Notes: generated by a model from the sequence alone, not told the origin. A DNA stretch of 64,000 nucleotides from Miscanthus floridulus (GCF_019320115.1 NC_089591.1:58218078-58282077), one strand, 5' to 3'. Numbered from the stretch's first letter, positions 20,214 to 31,914 are shown. Made by a program: numbers and translations.

Positions 20214-22034
20214 TGAAAGCTCTAGTTTGGTTCTGGTGAATTGATGAAACCCTAAGTGCTAACCTAGTTTATCAAGTGATCATGAGATAGGTAGCACACT
20301 TCAAGTGGAGAAGCTAATGAAGATCATAACATGACAATGGTGATGGCATGGCGATGATCAAGGGCTCAAACTTGAAAAGAAGAAAGCGAAAAACAAAAAG
20401 CTCAAGGCAAAGGTATAATTTGTAGGAGCTATTTTGTTTTGGTGATCAAGACACTTAGAGAGTGTGATCATATTTAGGTTTAATAGCCATACTATTAAGA
20501 GGGGTGAAACTCGTATCGGAATATGGTTATCAAAGTGCCACTAGATGCTCTAACTCATTGCATATGCATTTAGGATCTAGTGGAGTGCTAACATCCTTGA
20601 AAATGTTTGTGAAAATATGCTAACACATATGCACAAGGTGATACACTTGGTGGTTGGCACATTGGAGCAAGGGTGAAGAAGTTAGAAGTGAAAACGAGTT
20701 GGTCGCGTAGACGCTAGCGTCGGTCAACTGACTAGACGCTGGGTCTGAAAGCACCAGACGCTGGCAGCTTGCGCCCGGTCGAACTGGTTGGTCGACACAG
20801 TACCTAGCGTATTGCATCGGACGCTGGTCTGTGTCCGATCAAGGTGGACCAGACGCGTCCAGTCAAAGAAATATGCCTCGGGGAGCTTACTAGAAATGGC
20901 CGGACGCTGTGGCTCTAGCGTCCGGTCCGTTTTTGTCGGAGCGTCCGGTCAGCTTCGTAGCCATTGAAATCTGACGTACAGCATTTGAAGCTGGTGACAC
21001 GTGGCGTCCATCAGGCGACCGGACGCTGAGGGCTGGCGTCTGGTCAGTTGGACCGGAGCATCCGGTCAGAGCGCAGTGTGCCCAGTGAAGGGGTACAACG
21101 GCTCTATTTCGTGGGGGCTTCTATTTAAGCCCCATGGCCAGCTATCACTCATATCTTTGGCCATTTTCGTTGACATAGCAACCTTGTGAGCCTAGCCAAA
21201 GTCCTCCCACTCATCTCCATCATTGATTCATCATCATAGTGAGATTGGGAGTGAATCCAAGTGCATTGCTTGAGTGATTGCATCTAGAGGCACTTGGTGT
21301 TCGTGTTTTGCTGCAGATTTTGCTTGTTACTCTTGATGGTTGCCGCCACCTAGACGGCTTAGAGCAGCGAGGATCGTTGAGCGGAGGGTGGTGATTGTCT
21401 CCGGCTCCGATCGTGGTGATTGTGATGGGTTCTTGACCTTTCCTCGGCGGAGCGCTAAAAGGTACTCTAGTGAATTGCTCGTGGCTTGTGTGATGCTTAT
21501 CTTGTGTTGGTTGTGCGGCACCCTATTGAGGGTTTGGCGTGTGAAGCCAATTAGCGCGTGAACCTCCAAGTGAGTGAATTGCCACAACGAGGAGTAGCTT
21601 GCCGGCAAGCAAGTAAACCTCGGTAAAAATCATTGTGTTCATCCTTTGATTCCGAGGTGATTGGTCTTCATTGTTATTCATCCTTGTGATTGATTGGTTC
21701 ACTCCTCTACACTATGGTATAACTATCTTGATCACTCTCTTTACATTATCGCAAGCTAGTTGACAAGCTCTTTAGTGTAACTAGTTGTGAGAGCTTGCTT
21801 GGTTGGTTGGTGTGGCTCTTTAGTTAGCCTTTGAGAGCACACTAACATAGGGTAGTGTCATACCTCTTGTATGAATCGACACTATCTAAACTAGAATTAT
21901 GGTATGTGGCTTGCATTTTGAGTAGGCTAGCGCAACACTTGCTTCACCTCATAATTGTCTAACCTTTTGTTAAGTGTTGTTGTAGAAATTTTTATTAGGC
22001 TATTCACCCTCCCTCTAGCCATTAGGACCTTTTA
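20214..22034 (+). repeat. Right LTR of the copia element
   Basis: 1821 bp, TGAAAGC start, TTTTA end, followed by the target duplication GACGC. It carries the CCGGACGCT array (20705-21075) and the TATA-like box CTATTTAAG (21121-21129). Confidence 0.93.
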
Positions 22035-22870
22035 GACGCACCTCATGAGCACTCCCGTTGTAGAGTTTGTTCCTAATTGTGATGAATGTCTTGGCATGTC
22101 GAGCAATTCATCATGCTTTAGTCTTCTTTGGTGGGAGAACCTCCTCCAGGAGATAGGCGAGTAGCGGTGCTCGCTAATTGGCTTGATCGAGTGCCAACAC
22201 GGCGATGTCGGTGGGTGACATCATCACGGAGACACTAGGGTTGGAGCCCCCGAGCGCTAGGTTGGCATCGGGGTGTGTCTAGATCATACCATCTAGGATG
22301 TGGGCAGATAGCTCGTGGAGGTTGTTGATGAAGACCCCGCTCGGAGACGGATCCTGCCTGGTAGCCAATTTTGCGAGAAAATCAGCAGCATCATTGTCCT
22401 TTTAGGGGACATGATGCAACTCGATCCCTTGGAATTTGTCCTCGAGCTTGCGCACCTCTTGGCAGTATGCTTCCATGAATGAGCTTTTGCAGGAGGACTC
22501 CTTCATGACTTGGTTGACGACCAGCTTTGAGTCGTCACGAACGTAGAGTAGTGTAGCGCCGAGCTCGATGGCGATGCACAGTCCGTTGATGATGGCCTTG
22601 TATTCTGCCATGTTGCTTGAGGCTAAAAAATGGAGGCAGACGGTGTAGCGGAGCCTACTCCCATTCAACTTGGGGGTACCAGACCTTGGGGTCAATGAGT
22701 ACTTCCCTGACAAAGTATATAGCTCCTCCCTTTTGACGACTAGGGCGGCGCTCACCATGTGGTTGTTTGCCATGACGTAGAGGAGGAGGGGTTCTCCCCG
22801 TTCGAGAGCGACACGGATTGGGGCTAACGTTAGTGATGCTTTGAGGCTCTCCAAAGCCTATTGTGCTTCC
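22035..22870 (-). pseudogene. RNase H region of the Tat element, internally deleted
   Basis: Would degrade the RNA strand of the RNA-DNA hybrid. Minus-strand frame 22402-22854 joins two parts that do not belong side by side: the start of the ordinary gypsy RNase H (ALESLKASLTLAPIR, LLLYVMANNHMVSAALVVKREE) and the second half of the archaeal-type RNase H (SSNMAEYKAIINGL, with AEY and the later DDSKLVVNQV motif). The intervening end of the first and start of the second are absent, so an in-frame deletion is inferred. Positions 22035-22400 read as a poorly conserved linker towards integrase. An almost identical copy is at 12054-12890. Confidence 0.75.
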
Positions 22871-23840
22871 TCAGTCTAGACGGACATGTCTGTCTTTTTG
22901 AGTAGCTTATAGAGAGGCATCCACCATTTGCTGAGCCGGGAGATGAATTGGCTGAGGATGACCAAATAGCCGGTGAGCCTCTGTATGCCCTTGACATTGC
23001 GTATAGGGCCCATGTTGGAGATGGCTATGATTTTTTGGGGGTTGGCCTCAATGTTGTGTTTGGACACGATGTGTCCAAGCAGCTTCCCCTTCGGAAACCC
23101 AAAAATATATTTTTTAGGATTCAATTTGATGTTGAACCTTCGGAGGTTCACGAACGTCGCGGCCAAGTTTGCGATCAAGTCGCAAGCTTGAGCCGTTTTG
23201 ACTACTATATGTCATCAACGTAGATGGCGATTGTTGGTTTTGGCCGCTCGGCTTGATCAGGCTGATCGAGCGGGTCGATTTGATCGGTGAAGCATTGCTG
23301 CATGCACCTTTGGTAGGTGGTGCCAGCGTTCTTAAGACCAAAAGGCATGGTTACATAACAGTACGAACCATACGGGGTGATGAACGAGGTCGTGAGCTGG
23401 TCGAACTCTTTCATCGTGATCTAGAGATAGCCTGAGTAGGCATCTAGAAAGGAGAGGATTTCACATCCTAAGGTGGAGTCAACTATCTGGTCTATGCATG
23501 GTAAAGGAAAGTGGTCCTTTGGACATGCCTTGTTGAGGCCAGTATAATCAACGCACATTCTCCATTTCTTAGTCTTCTTTTTAACAAGAACAGGATTGGT
23601 AAGCCAGTCGGAGTGGTATACCTCTTTGATGAATCCGGTTGCCAGAAGTTTGACCACCTCCTCGCCTATGGCCCTACGCCTCTCATCGTCAAAGCGATGC
23701 AGGCGTTGCTTGGCGGGCTTCGAGCTTGGGATGAGGCATAGTGCATGCTCGGTGACCTCCTATGGTATGCCTGGCATGTCGAAAGGTTTCCATGCGAAGA
23801 CATCGTGGTTGACGCTTAGAAAGTCGGTGAGCTCACATTC
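22871..23840 (-). pseudogene. Reverse transcriptase of the Tat element
   Basis: Read leftwards: PKDHFPLPCIDQIVDST, FLDAYSGY, YVTMPFGLKNAGTTYQR and the catalytic YVDD (23211-23222), then the thumb with KKYIFGFPKGKLLGHIVSKHNIEANP and the connection region. The order and motifs are typical of gypsy RT. Stops between the open segments (near 23419, 23200 and 22873) make it non-functional. N-terminal residues up to 23840 run on from the protease frame, consistent with one polyprotein. Confidence 0.85.
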
Positions 23841-24420
23841 CTATTTGGTCGGGAGCTGGGTCTTGATCCGCACCATCTTGGTTGGGTCGGTGGGGTCGAT
23901 CCCCACTGCCTTGGTCTCCTCAAGTGGGCAGAAGGCAGCCGAGGAGGTTGGCTTGTTGTAGTCCAGGACTGCTGGGGTCAACAACTCTCCGAGCCTTAGG
24001 AACTCAAAAGAGTTGATGACGGTAGTGGCAAGCTCGTAATGCTTGTGGTCGCACGTGAAGGCATGCGAAAAGGTGCTACCTACAGTGATGACATCGTTTG
24101 GTCCCGACATCTTCAACTTTAGGTAGGTGTAGTTGGGGATCGCCATGAACTTGGCATAGCATGGCTGCCCCAAGATGGTGTGGTAAGACCCCGGGAAGTC
24201 CACCACCTCGAAGGTAAGCACCTCCGAGCGGAAGTTAGCTCGATTGCCAAATGTGACGGGTAGGTCAATCTGCGTGAGCGGGTACACCTGCACTCCTGGG
24301 ATCACACCATGGAAGGGAGAGCTTGCCGGATGGAGCTCTGACTAGGGGATGTGCATGGCATTGAGGGTGTCGACGTAGAGGATGTTGAGGCCACTGCCTC
24401 TATCCATTAGCACCTTGGTG
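23841..24420 (-). pseudogene. Protease region of the Tat element
   Basis: Retropepsin-like domain. The active-site region upstream of the long frame reads DRGSGLNILY (about 24385-24415), then the open frame 24305-23841 (154 codons) gives FGNRANFRSEVLTFEVVDF and ILGQPCYAKFM, the typical Tat protease pattern. The Gly before SGLN is replaced by Arg (DRGSG), and one stop lies in the segment before 24305. Confidence 0.8.
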
Positions 24421-26310
24421 AGGTGCTTCTTGCGGACAATGGGGTCACGATGAGTGGGTAGCAACCTGGTCTGGCGACGTGGGATGGATGGTCCCTCTGA
24501 TCAAAAGTGATCGAAGATTCTGACCAACGAAGGAAGGAGGGGTAGCCATCTCGACAACGCATGCCTCTCAGTTGCGCACTTTGTGCTGGTGCTTGGAGTA
24601 GGTAGCATCAGCTCCCCCAAAGATCATGATGCATTCCTCGGGGTCAGAAAAGCTATCCCCATCCTTGCCTATCACGCCTCCTTTTTGGCCACTGCCTCCT
24701 TGCCCTTGCCTTCTTTTGGCCCGCTGACCTATCGTAGGAAGCCCTTGAGGAGCTCGCAGCACATGTAGAGGTGATTGATGGGGGTAACCGTGGTTGGTGC
24801 ATGGGCTATCCATGAGCTTGTCAAAGTGGTTAGGCTTGCCCTGCTAGGGCTACTTGCCCACATGATTAGCTGCGGCAACCAATGTAGAGTTGGTCGATCA
24901 GTGCCGATCCTTCTTATTCTTTTTGCCCCTCTATGTGGATGGGCCCTCGTCTTGGTCCTCGCATTTGGCCTTGCCCTTGTCCTGGCCTCCGTTGAAGACC
25001 ACTCCAATCGCCTCCTCATTGGAGGCATGGTTTGTAGCGACGTCGAGCAGGTCATGGGTGGTCCAGGGCTTCAGGCAGACAAGCTTGTGAATCAAAGACT
25101 CATGGGTTGTCCCAAAGAGGAACGCGCTGATGATGTCTTCATCGACGACATCAGGAAGGGAGTGGCACCGCTTTGAGAACCTATGGATGTAATCCCATAG
25201 GGACTCGTTGGGCTCCTACTGGGAGCTCTTGAGGTCCTAGGAGTTCCCAGGGTAGACATACGTCCCCTGGAAGTTACTGACAAAGACCCTCTTGAGATCC
25301 ACCCAGTCGCGGATGCTATCATGCAAGAGGAATTCGAGCCACACTCGAACATGGGGAGCTACTGAATTATGAAGTGGTCATCATCCACTCCTCCAGCTCG
25401 GCAGGCAAGTCAAAAGTCTTCGAGCCATATACCGAGATTTGTCTCCCCAGTATACTTGGCGATGTTGGTAGGTGGCCGGAAGCGCTATAGAAATGGAGCT
25501 CTCTGGATGCGCCGGCCAAAGGCCCATGGTCCTAGGCCATCCGGGCTAGGACTCTAGTTGTTGGGTCAGTGACCGCGCCTAGGGTGCATTTCACCACTCC
25601 CCTCGATGGTTTGGCCAGAGCTCATGTCGCCTGCTCTCACCACCACTCGATGTATTTCATCATCATGCCGGGCCCAACGCCGATTGCTGATGATGCTACG
25701 AGCGTCTCGGTTCAGCCTGAGGCATTCATGTATGGGTGGTCGGTGTGGAACGGGCACCAGGTCAGGCCATGGTGTAACTACAGCCTCCTATTCCATGCCT
25801 AGTGTCTGTAGCAGCGAGCAGATGGAGCGATGGATCTAGTGCGTCCCCATCCCCTGGTGGGGAGAGAGGCCATGAGTTGATGTTGCGACATGGAGCTCTT
25901 CGCCTGTTGAACGGCGATGGTCTCCACTAGCGCCCAAAGGTTCTAGTGGACTGCCTGCTCCTAAGGATCGATAGGCTCAGGGAGGCCACACAGAAGCATC
26001 ACCGCCATGGTGATGCTCTGACCAGCCCGAGCGAATTGTGGGGGATTGTTCCCCCATCAATGATGTTGCGCTAAACCTAGCGGGCATGACCCCAGGTGCC
26101 GCTCATTGGGTTACATGCACGAGGCGCATCGTGGTGTGCCGAGCGCATCGGTGAAGGTGGCGACTGGTTCTGCCACCTTTGTCGTAGCTCCTCGTTGTGC
26201 TCCCATGCACACATGAGGGCCTCCGCACGAGGGTCTAGAGGGGTGTGGGTCTGTAGAGACTCCACTACCACCAATGGCTGTCCTAGAGCATCCGCCATAG
26301 TGCACTCCTA
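24421..26310 (-). pseudogene. gag of the Tat element
   Basis: Capsid/nucleocapsid remnant. The recognisable retrotransposon gag block is at about 25090-25360 (WLEFLLHDSIRDWVDLKRVFVSNFQGTY in separate short runs), followed by ESLWDYIHRFSKRCHSLPDV and a CTNHG nucleocapsid start (about 24800) that goes out of frame. FSDPEECIMIFGG (24600-24640) marks the gag-protease linker. The N-terminal half (25560-26298) is low in conservation with several stops. Plus-strand frames in this stretch are shadows. Confidence 0.7.
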
Positions 26311-26948
26311 GGATAGAGGGTGGTGGGGTGCCATGACATCACCGATGCTAGAGCCGTCGCTCTCAACATCATCATCCATGAGGTCATGAAAGAAGGCAGG
26401 AGCGTAGCCCGCCATACCCACAAATTCATATGTGAGAGGGGGTGGTGCCAGCATCCTTTAGAGCCCCCAGGCATACACATCTATGGGGGACATGAGGCCA
26501 TAGGGGAACTGGTTGCATGGCGGTCGTGGCAGGGACAGCATGGTCCCTCTGGAGAACCGGCAAAAGATAGTAAATAGCGAGTAAATAACAAAGCATACAT
26601 TACTCACAATTGGGTTTGAGCCCAGCGCGGGCTCAGAGCGAAGCATAGGTGCCTCATCATTGAGGTCACCGGGTGGCCCAGAGCTAACGGAGGGCACCCC
26701 TCCGACGGGCACCAAAACAAGCACCTTCTCACGAAGGCAAAGCACACCGAGTCGGTCGACGACAAAGTACAGGCTTCCAAAGAGGAAGGCCTAGAATGAC
26801 TTGAAGATGGGCAGAACCCACATCCCAATAGGTGGGAGCGTGGGAAATTCCAGCGAGCTAAAGTGAGTTGTATCGCTTGAGCCCGCCGTGTCAAAGACGG
26901 CGGAAAGATGGGCCATCTGATGATGAAAAGCGTGAACGTACAACGTCT
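26311..26948 (-). other. 5' leader of the Tat element
   Basis: Lies between the primer-binding site and gag. Short frames only, no domain recognised. Confidence 0.55.
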
Positions 26949-26966
26949 TCCCCACGGACGGCGCCA
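26949..26966 (-). other. Primer-binding site of the Tat element, Asp-tRNA type
   Basis: Minus strand reads TGGCGCCGTCCGTGGGGA two bases inside the 5' LTR. The first nine bases fit the complement of the 3' end of plant aspartate tRNA; the middle has drifted. Confidence 0.7.
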
Positions 26967-26968
26967 AC

Positions 26969-28250
26969 TATTGGTGCAGAAAGTAACCAATACGTAAATA
27001 TTTGTAGTTTTGCCGTACGTTGTGATTGGATGTGGTCTAGCACTCAATGACATAGGGTTTATACTTGTTCAGGCAATGTGCCCAACGTCCAGTTTGAGTC
27101 GGTCGGTGACTTTATTCTTGAGCCCAGGTGCTTGAAGTTTGCTATGGGGTTACAAATGAGAGGGAGTAAGATGGGGGTGCAAGAGGTCCGATCAGACTCT
27201 AGACCGAAGGACCGAGAGAGATGGAAGCTCCTATGTGCACTAAGTATTTGAGCATGTGCTCTGTTGGAATCGTTCGAGTCATAGGTTGTTTGACTCTGTG
27301 AATCAATCATCTTGGTGGTCGAATCATCCTCATTGGGAGAGAGCGCATCCCTTTTTATAGATGAAGAGGATGGCATTACAAGTGAGAGAGGCAGAGTGTA
27401 CATATGCTACTAAGTCTTGTTGCACCCGCCGTCGGGTACAGGATGATTGTAGGAGCCCACAACACTGTTTATGTCAGATGCATGTGGGTGGTTTACCGTA
27501 TTCACCATGTATGGCAAATGATGGTGCCCACAACACTATTGATGCCTAAAGGTAGGTGGGGGGTTTTACCGTGTTCGCCTGGTATGAGAATCGATGGCGC
27601 CCACAACACTGTAGGGCAAACATCGGCACCCACAACACTGCTTGGGTTCTAACATGCCTAGAAGGTGGCAGAGCACCCTTCTGACATGCCATGTTGGTAC
27701 TGTCCTACAGGTGTACAAGGTATAGCCTTTGGTATTACGGTTGACTTGAGTGCCCTGCCTTATTTGCTCTGCCTGTTTCTTGGGTCCTCACCGAGCGGGT
27801 GTCCCCGGTTGGTTGGTACCAGTCAGCTCTAACTATGCCAGTCGAAGGGGAGCTGTAAGTAGAGGTTCGGTGCATCCCTGGTCGGAGAAGCGGGTTGGAG
27901 TCGGAAGTGAACACCGTTCCTTCTTGGCTAGGCCTTCCGGTCAGAGAGGTGGCCAGAGTCAAAAGCGAGCATTGTCCTTTCCTTCCGGTTGGAGAGGCGG
28001 GCTAGAGTCCGAAGCGAGCATTGCTCTTTCCTTGGCTAGGCCTTTCGGTCAGAGAGGTGGGCCAAAGTCAGAGGCGAGCATCGTTCCTTCTTGGCCAGGC
28101 CTTCCGGTAGAAGATTGGATCACCTTTCTGGCATGTCGTTAGGTTTTTGGGCTAGCCTAGGAGTTGCGTGTCGTTCGCAATGTTGTCTGTTGGGCCAAGC
28201 TTTTGCTGGGAAGCAAGTCCATGAGAGACCCTGGGTTTATGAACCTGACA
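26969..28250 (-). repeat. 5' LTR of the Tat element
   Basis: 1282 bp, TGTCAGG start on the minus strand, followed outside by the target duplication GGTAT (28251-28255). It carries the same TATA box (27351-27360), CCCACAACACT motifs and 53-59-bp tandem repeat as the 3' LTR. Confidence 0.92.
27351..27360 (-). promoter_or_regulatory. TATA box of the Tat 5' LTR
   Basis: Minus strand CTATAAAAAG, matching CTATAAAAGG in the other LTR. This LTR would drive the genomic transcript. Confidence 0.6.
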
Positions 28251-28255
28251 GGTAT

Positions 28256-28543
28256 GTTGTTATTTCAATAGTTATACCACTTATAAACAACCCAAGAAGA
28301 CCCTCTCTAGGAGGAGACATCGATCATCCCAACACTAGAAGAATCAACCTCCAAAGAATGAATGGAAAGAAGATGAAGAACCTAAAGAAGTTGTCAAAGA
28401 TGAACAAACTCCACCTAAGTCAAGCCCATAGATCAAGCAGGTATGGAAAGAGAAGCTGACATCACCATCAGAGACACCATCACAAGAGGTGCAACCATCT
28501 AGGTCTCCATCGTTGAGATCGGATGATGCACCCGAAGAGTGAA
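28256..28543 (+). pseudogene. C-terminal tail of the Athila-like gag-protease protein, copy 1
   Basis: Continues protease-like domain 2 after the Tat insertion. It reads as FNSYTTY, a basic patch, then a charged tail (KNEWKEDEEP...) ending APEE and stop near 28541-28543. The second copy ends in the same way (32522-32524), so this is the natural end of the protein and not a truncation. Confidence 0.55.
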
Positions 28544-30846
28544 GAACTTTTCTCTAGCCAAGTCCTGTTCGGAGGACTTAAAAATCCCAATCCTGGCCAT
28601 GAGGTAACATCCGTAGTTATCTATATTTACTTTTTAGTATTGCATGAATTACTTTTCACTTTAGCATATTCATTTTTATGTATTAGCATTGCATTTAGAA
28701 AAGGAAGATGAAAAGTTTCATGACTGCATTACATCATTGCATCATAAAGCCTAAGTTTCATGTGAAAATTTTTCTTGGTGTGTAAAAGTCCAAGAGAGTA
28801 TTCACTGTGGTGGCATAAAAATAATAAAAATAATAATATATACAATGCATACATATTTAGTTTCTACATTATATAAATAAGAAAATCCAAAAAAAATATT
28901 AAATAGACATCCTGCTATAACTTTGCTAATTAGGAGATCTATCTAAACCCCAACGACAACAAATCTCTAAATGGTTGACCGCTAACCCCTTATCCTAATC
29001 TGTGCCATGAGTTTTATTGTTCTTGTTAGAGTATTTTGTAGGATGATCAAGAGTAAAGCCATCCATCCAAAGTACATTTTCTAGAACTGTCGCTACATGA
29101 GGAACACAACTTCTGGATGGATGAGAAAGACTTTTGCTGGTAGACTCACTCTAAGAAAGACCACGATAACACCCAGCTTGGGGAAGGAGCATCCCCCATG
29201 TACCTAGCTAAGCATTTCTTACCCTTTTGGTTTTTCTATTTTCAAGTTTGCTTCATATTTGCTAAAGAAATAAAAAGATGCATAATAAACTAAAAGCAAA
29301 ATAAAAAATTATATTAGCTAGTTATATATATATATATATTAAGGTGTGATCTTAAATTTTGAAAACAAAATAAAAGGTGTGTTAAGTTTTCTTTAAGTTT
29401 GATTTTTAAGAGCTAAATAAAATAAATGAATTCTGAGGATAATCTCTTGCAATGGAAATGATGAATAGTTGCTCTATCGTAATTCCTTTCAAGTACCTAG
29501 TTTTTAGCCTTGAATTCTCCTGAGTTTTGGATACGACTATTTTGATATAAGAATTTACTCTGAACTTGAAACTCATGGGTAGCATATGCTTGATCTAAGT
29601 CTAGGTAATTGACGGATATGATATAAGAAGGTCCAAGCTGTTGTTTATCATGTTCCAAGTGACACTAATGTTCTGAAGATTTATCTTTTGAAAAACATAA
29701 AAATCCTACATGATGAGCTCCTATATGACAAAGCTTGAGTTCCTACCAAAGTCATATATGATATTTAGATTAGAAAAACTTCCACTCATATATGCTGCTT
29801 GCATTGCATTGAGTTTAGTCAAGCTTTGTTAACCCTTATGAGAGGTTTGTCATGCTCCTAAAAATAAGATCACATGCACACCACCCAAATATGCACTACT
29901 CCTACACTAGGGGTAGGCACAACAACATGCCATTCTATCTAGATCCACCTAAAAATGTTTTACTCCTACACTGAGAGTAAACACCAAAAATATTCTTGAT
30001 AGGATATCCACCAAATAAATGCTCTAAAGTTCTTGTTGCTATCTCTCAAAAGTTCTGTTGCAGAAAAGAAGCATGTGGCTATGCAAAAGTTATTAATAAA
30101 AAAAAGAAAGATGAGAAAAAATGGACAAGTGTCCAAGATATTTAAAACAATGGGTACTTAGATGCCTGCCCAGAAAAGAAGAAGAAAAGATGAATAAGAT
30201 AGCTTACGTTTTCTTGCAAAGTTGTTTTTAAGTTTTAAAGGAGAGATATGTTTTCAAGGAGCATAGTAGAATTAGGTTAGCCACCAAATATTTCCACCAT
30301 ACATCCACACACATGCACATCTTAAGTTAATTGTATGACTCGACTCTCTTTAGATCCGATGTTTGACTTTATAATATATGTATTGCAAGTATGTCCTTTC
30401 ATGTTTTTTCCACTCCTATGATCTCCACATAGGCTTTAGTTGTAGCAAAGAGGAAGGCATAACACCACTATTGCCTTGGTGAGGATCCACAAATACCACA
30501 TATTTTGAGAGACTTGAGAGTGTCATACAAAGGAAGCTCTGAGTTTTATTATAGAAATGTATAAAAAAACTCCAGAATAATGGTTGAGCAAAGAACTTGA
30601 GACATAGTGCTTGACTTCATCATTTTGTCTTTCAATTGCTCAAGACCCAAGTGAAGGCTATGAAGTCCTATGGTTGAAGGTAACATGGGTAAGTTTGAAA
30701 GTTAGATCGGTTTATTTCAATCCGGAGGAGAATTCTTATTTGAACGCATGTGTACTCGTGAGGAGTGAAAGAATCGACACAACTCCTAATCCATTTACTA
30801 AGTTTAGCTTTGCTAGGGAATAACAAAGGTTAAGCTTGGGGGAGTT
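28544..30846 (+). other. Long non-coding 3' region of the Athila-like element
   Basis: A 2.3-kb AT-rich stretch without coding capacity where an autonomous element would carry RT, RNase H and integrase. It holds a TA repeat at about 29323-29339. A purine tract CTTGGGGGAGTT (about 30835-30846) lies directly before the LTR start at 30847. Confidence 0.65.
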
Positions 30847-31040
30847 TGTTGATGGTAGTTAACAACCATTATAAACCATTAATATAACATGCATAAGGGC
30901 ATAAATATAATCACCAACGAAGGTCAAGGGGTTTAAACTAACAAATTCCATAAGTTTTGGTGAATCTGTATTTTCTGTAGGGTTTATCTAGAAAACCATC
31001 AAGGTGGATCAAGATGTCAGATTTAATTGTGCTTATCCAC
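30847..31040 (+). repeat. Truncated Athila-like LTR (first ~190 bp)
   Basis: TGTTGATGGTAG start, matching the first bases of the solo LTR at 33085. It ends at about 31040 within ...TTATCCACAG, where the sequence jumps into gag (matching position 583 onward). Confidence 0.85.
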
Positions 31041-31329
31041 AGAGAACATAAATAATAGAATGGATAGCTTTGCTTCTCCCATTAAGAACCAACATAGCTT
31101 TAATAAAATGGTAGAATCACAAATAGCTTAGCTGGCAGTTGTTGTTCCTCCATCTGATAAAGGTAAGATTCTAGGGCAACAGAAAGATCTAGAAACTATA
31201 AATCTTGTCGATATTCACAATGCAGCATATTATTATATACAACCATCGACGGGACAGTGGATAGACTATACCTTGCCAGAAAAGAAGAGCGATCCAAGGA
31301 GACCTATTATCCCCATCGCCATTGGATCT

Positions 31330-31705
31330 CACATTTTTCAAGAAGCTATCTGTGACATTGGAGCAAGTGTCAACATCATGCCTACGGTAATTTATGATTA
31401 AATTAATGGAGAAACTTTGTTGTACACAAACATGCATTTGCATCTTGTAGATCAGTCACTTTGTTACCCAAGAGAGTTCTTGAAGATGCCATTGTTCGAG
31501 TGGGACAATCATATGTTCCCATAGACTTTGTGGTTTTTGAAATAGGTGGAGATGTAAGGGCACCCATTATTTTGGCCGACCATTCCTAAGCACCGCAAAA
31601 GCCATCATCTACGTGGATAGTGCTAAGATCTGCTTCACATTCAAGGATAGGAAGGAGAAGTTTTCTTTCAAGAACCGCATCCAGCAATCTCCTGGACATC
31701 CATAG
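31330..31705 (+). pseudogene. Retropepsin-like domain 1, copy 2
   Basis: CDIGASVNIMP is intact and in frame with the preceding gag-protease linker, unlike in copy 1. The stop TAA at 31399-31401 is shared with copy 1. The late ILGRPF motif is lost to a one-base deletion near 31573 (TTTTGGCCGACC versus TTTTGGGCCGACC). Confidence 0.7.
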
Positions 31706-31914
31706 ATGCCATACCTGTCCAAAGAGACAACAGTGACAAAGATGAAGAACAACAGGAGGAGGAAGAACAAGGTCAGGTATCCTCAAGAAGAATCAGTTAA
31801 CATGATCAACACACTTTGATCAGAGTACGACCACCTTCTCACTTCACCATTCTTTGCTAAGAAGGATGACCCAGGCGTACCCACGATCGAGTGTACCATT
31901 GGATAGAATTTTTC

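Larger units (their letters stand above)
10233..22034 (+). mobile_element. SIRE/Maximus-like Ty1/copia element nested in the Tat element
   Basis: Order: full LTR (10233-12053), a 1.28-kb copy of Tat sequence (12054-13334), a partial LTR (13335-13654), primer-binding site, gag ORF, pol remnant (protease, integrase, RT, RNase H in the Ty1/copia order), purine-rich 3' region, purine tract and right LTR (20214-22034). A large gag with two zinc knuckles and a long coiled coil fits the SIRE/Maximus lineage. Target duplication GACGT/GACGC brackets the outer LTRs, so the extra Tat piece arose after or during insertion. Confidence 0.92.
1792..28250 (-). mobile_element. Tat-lineage Ty3/gypsy element inserted in the Athila-like copy
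   Basis: LTR-flanked element in minus orientation, TG...CA ends on the intact LTR, 5-bp target duplication GGTAC/GGTAT. Order along the minus strand: 5' LTR (28250-26969), primer-binding site, gag, protease, RT, RNase H, then after the nested copia element, integrase (10232-9146), an antisense gene on the plus strand (4927-8655), a 47-bp minisatellite, a G-rich purine tract and the 3' LTR (3075-1792). The antisense gene between integrase and 3' LTR and the archaeal-type RNase H are hallmarks of the Tat lineage. All reading frames are broken. In a 250-base stretch of the two LTRs compared by eye I counted about 28 differences, so it is an old copy. Confidence 0.9.
1..31040 (+). mobile_element. 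Athila-like non-autonomous gypsy element, copy 1 (5' end outside window, interrupted by 1792-28250)
   Basis: The parts are 1-1791 and 28251-31040. They hold an Athila-type gag, two protease-like domains, an acidic tail ending near 28543, a long non-coding 3' region, a purine tract and the first about 190 bases of an LTR (from 30847). No reverse transcriptase, RNase H or integrase can be read in any frame between the second protease and the purine tract, although about 2.6 kb is present. The 5' LTR would lie left of the window. At 31040 the LTR is cut short and joined directly to a second gag copy. The Athila assignment rests on the gag and protease motifs; lack of pol is seen directly; non-autonomy is an inference. 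Confidence 0.75.

Noticed and set aside
24775..25176. 133-codon plus-strand frame
   Set aside because: Shadow of the minus-strand Tat gag, which has recognisable gag motifs here.
30611..30823. 70-codon frame near the Athila-like purine tract as a possible env gene
   Set aside because: Too short, no signal peptide or membrane segment, no similarity that I can name.
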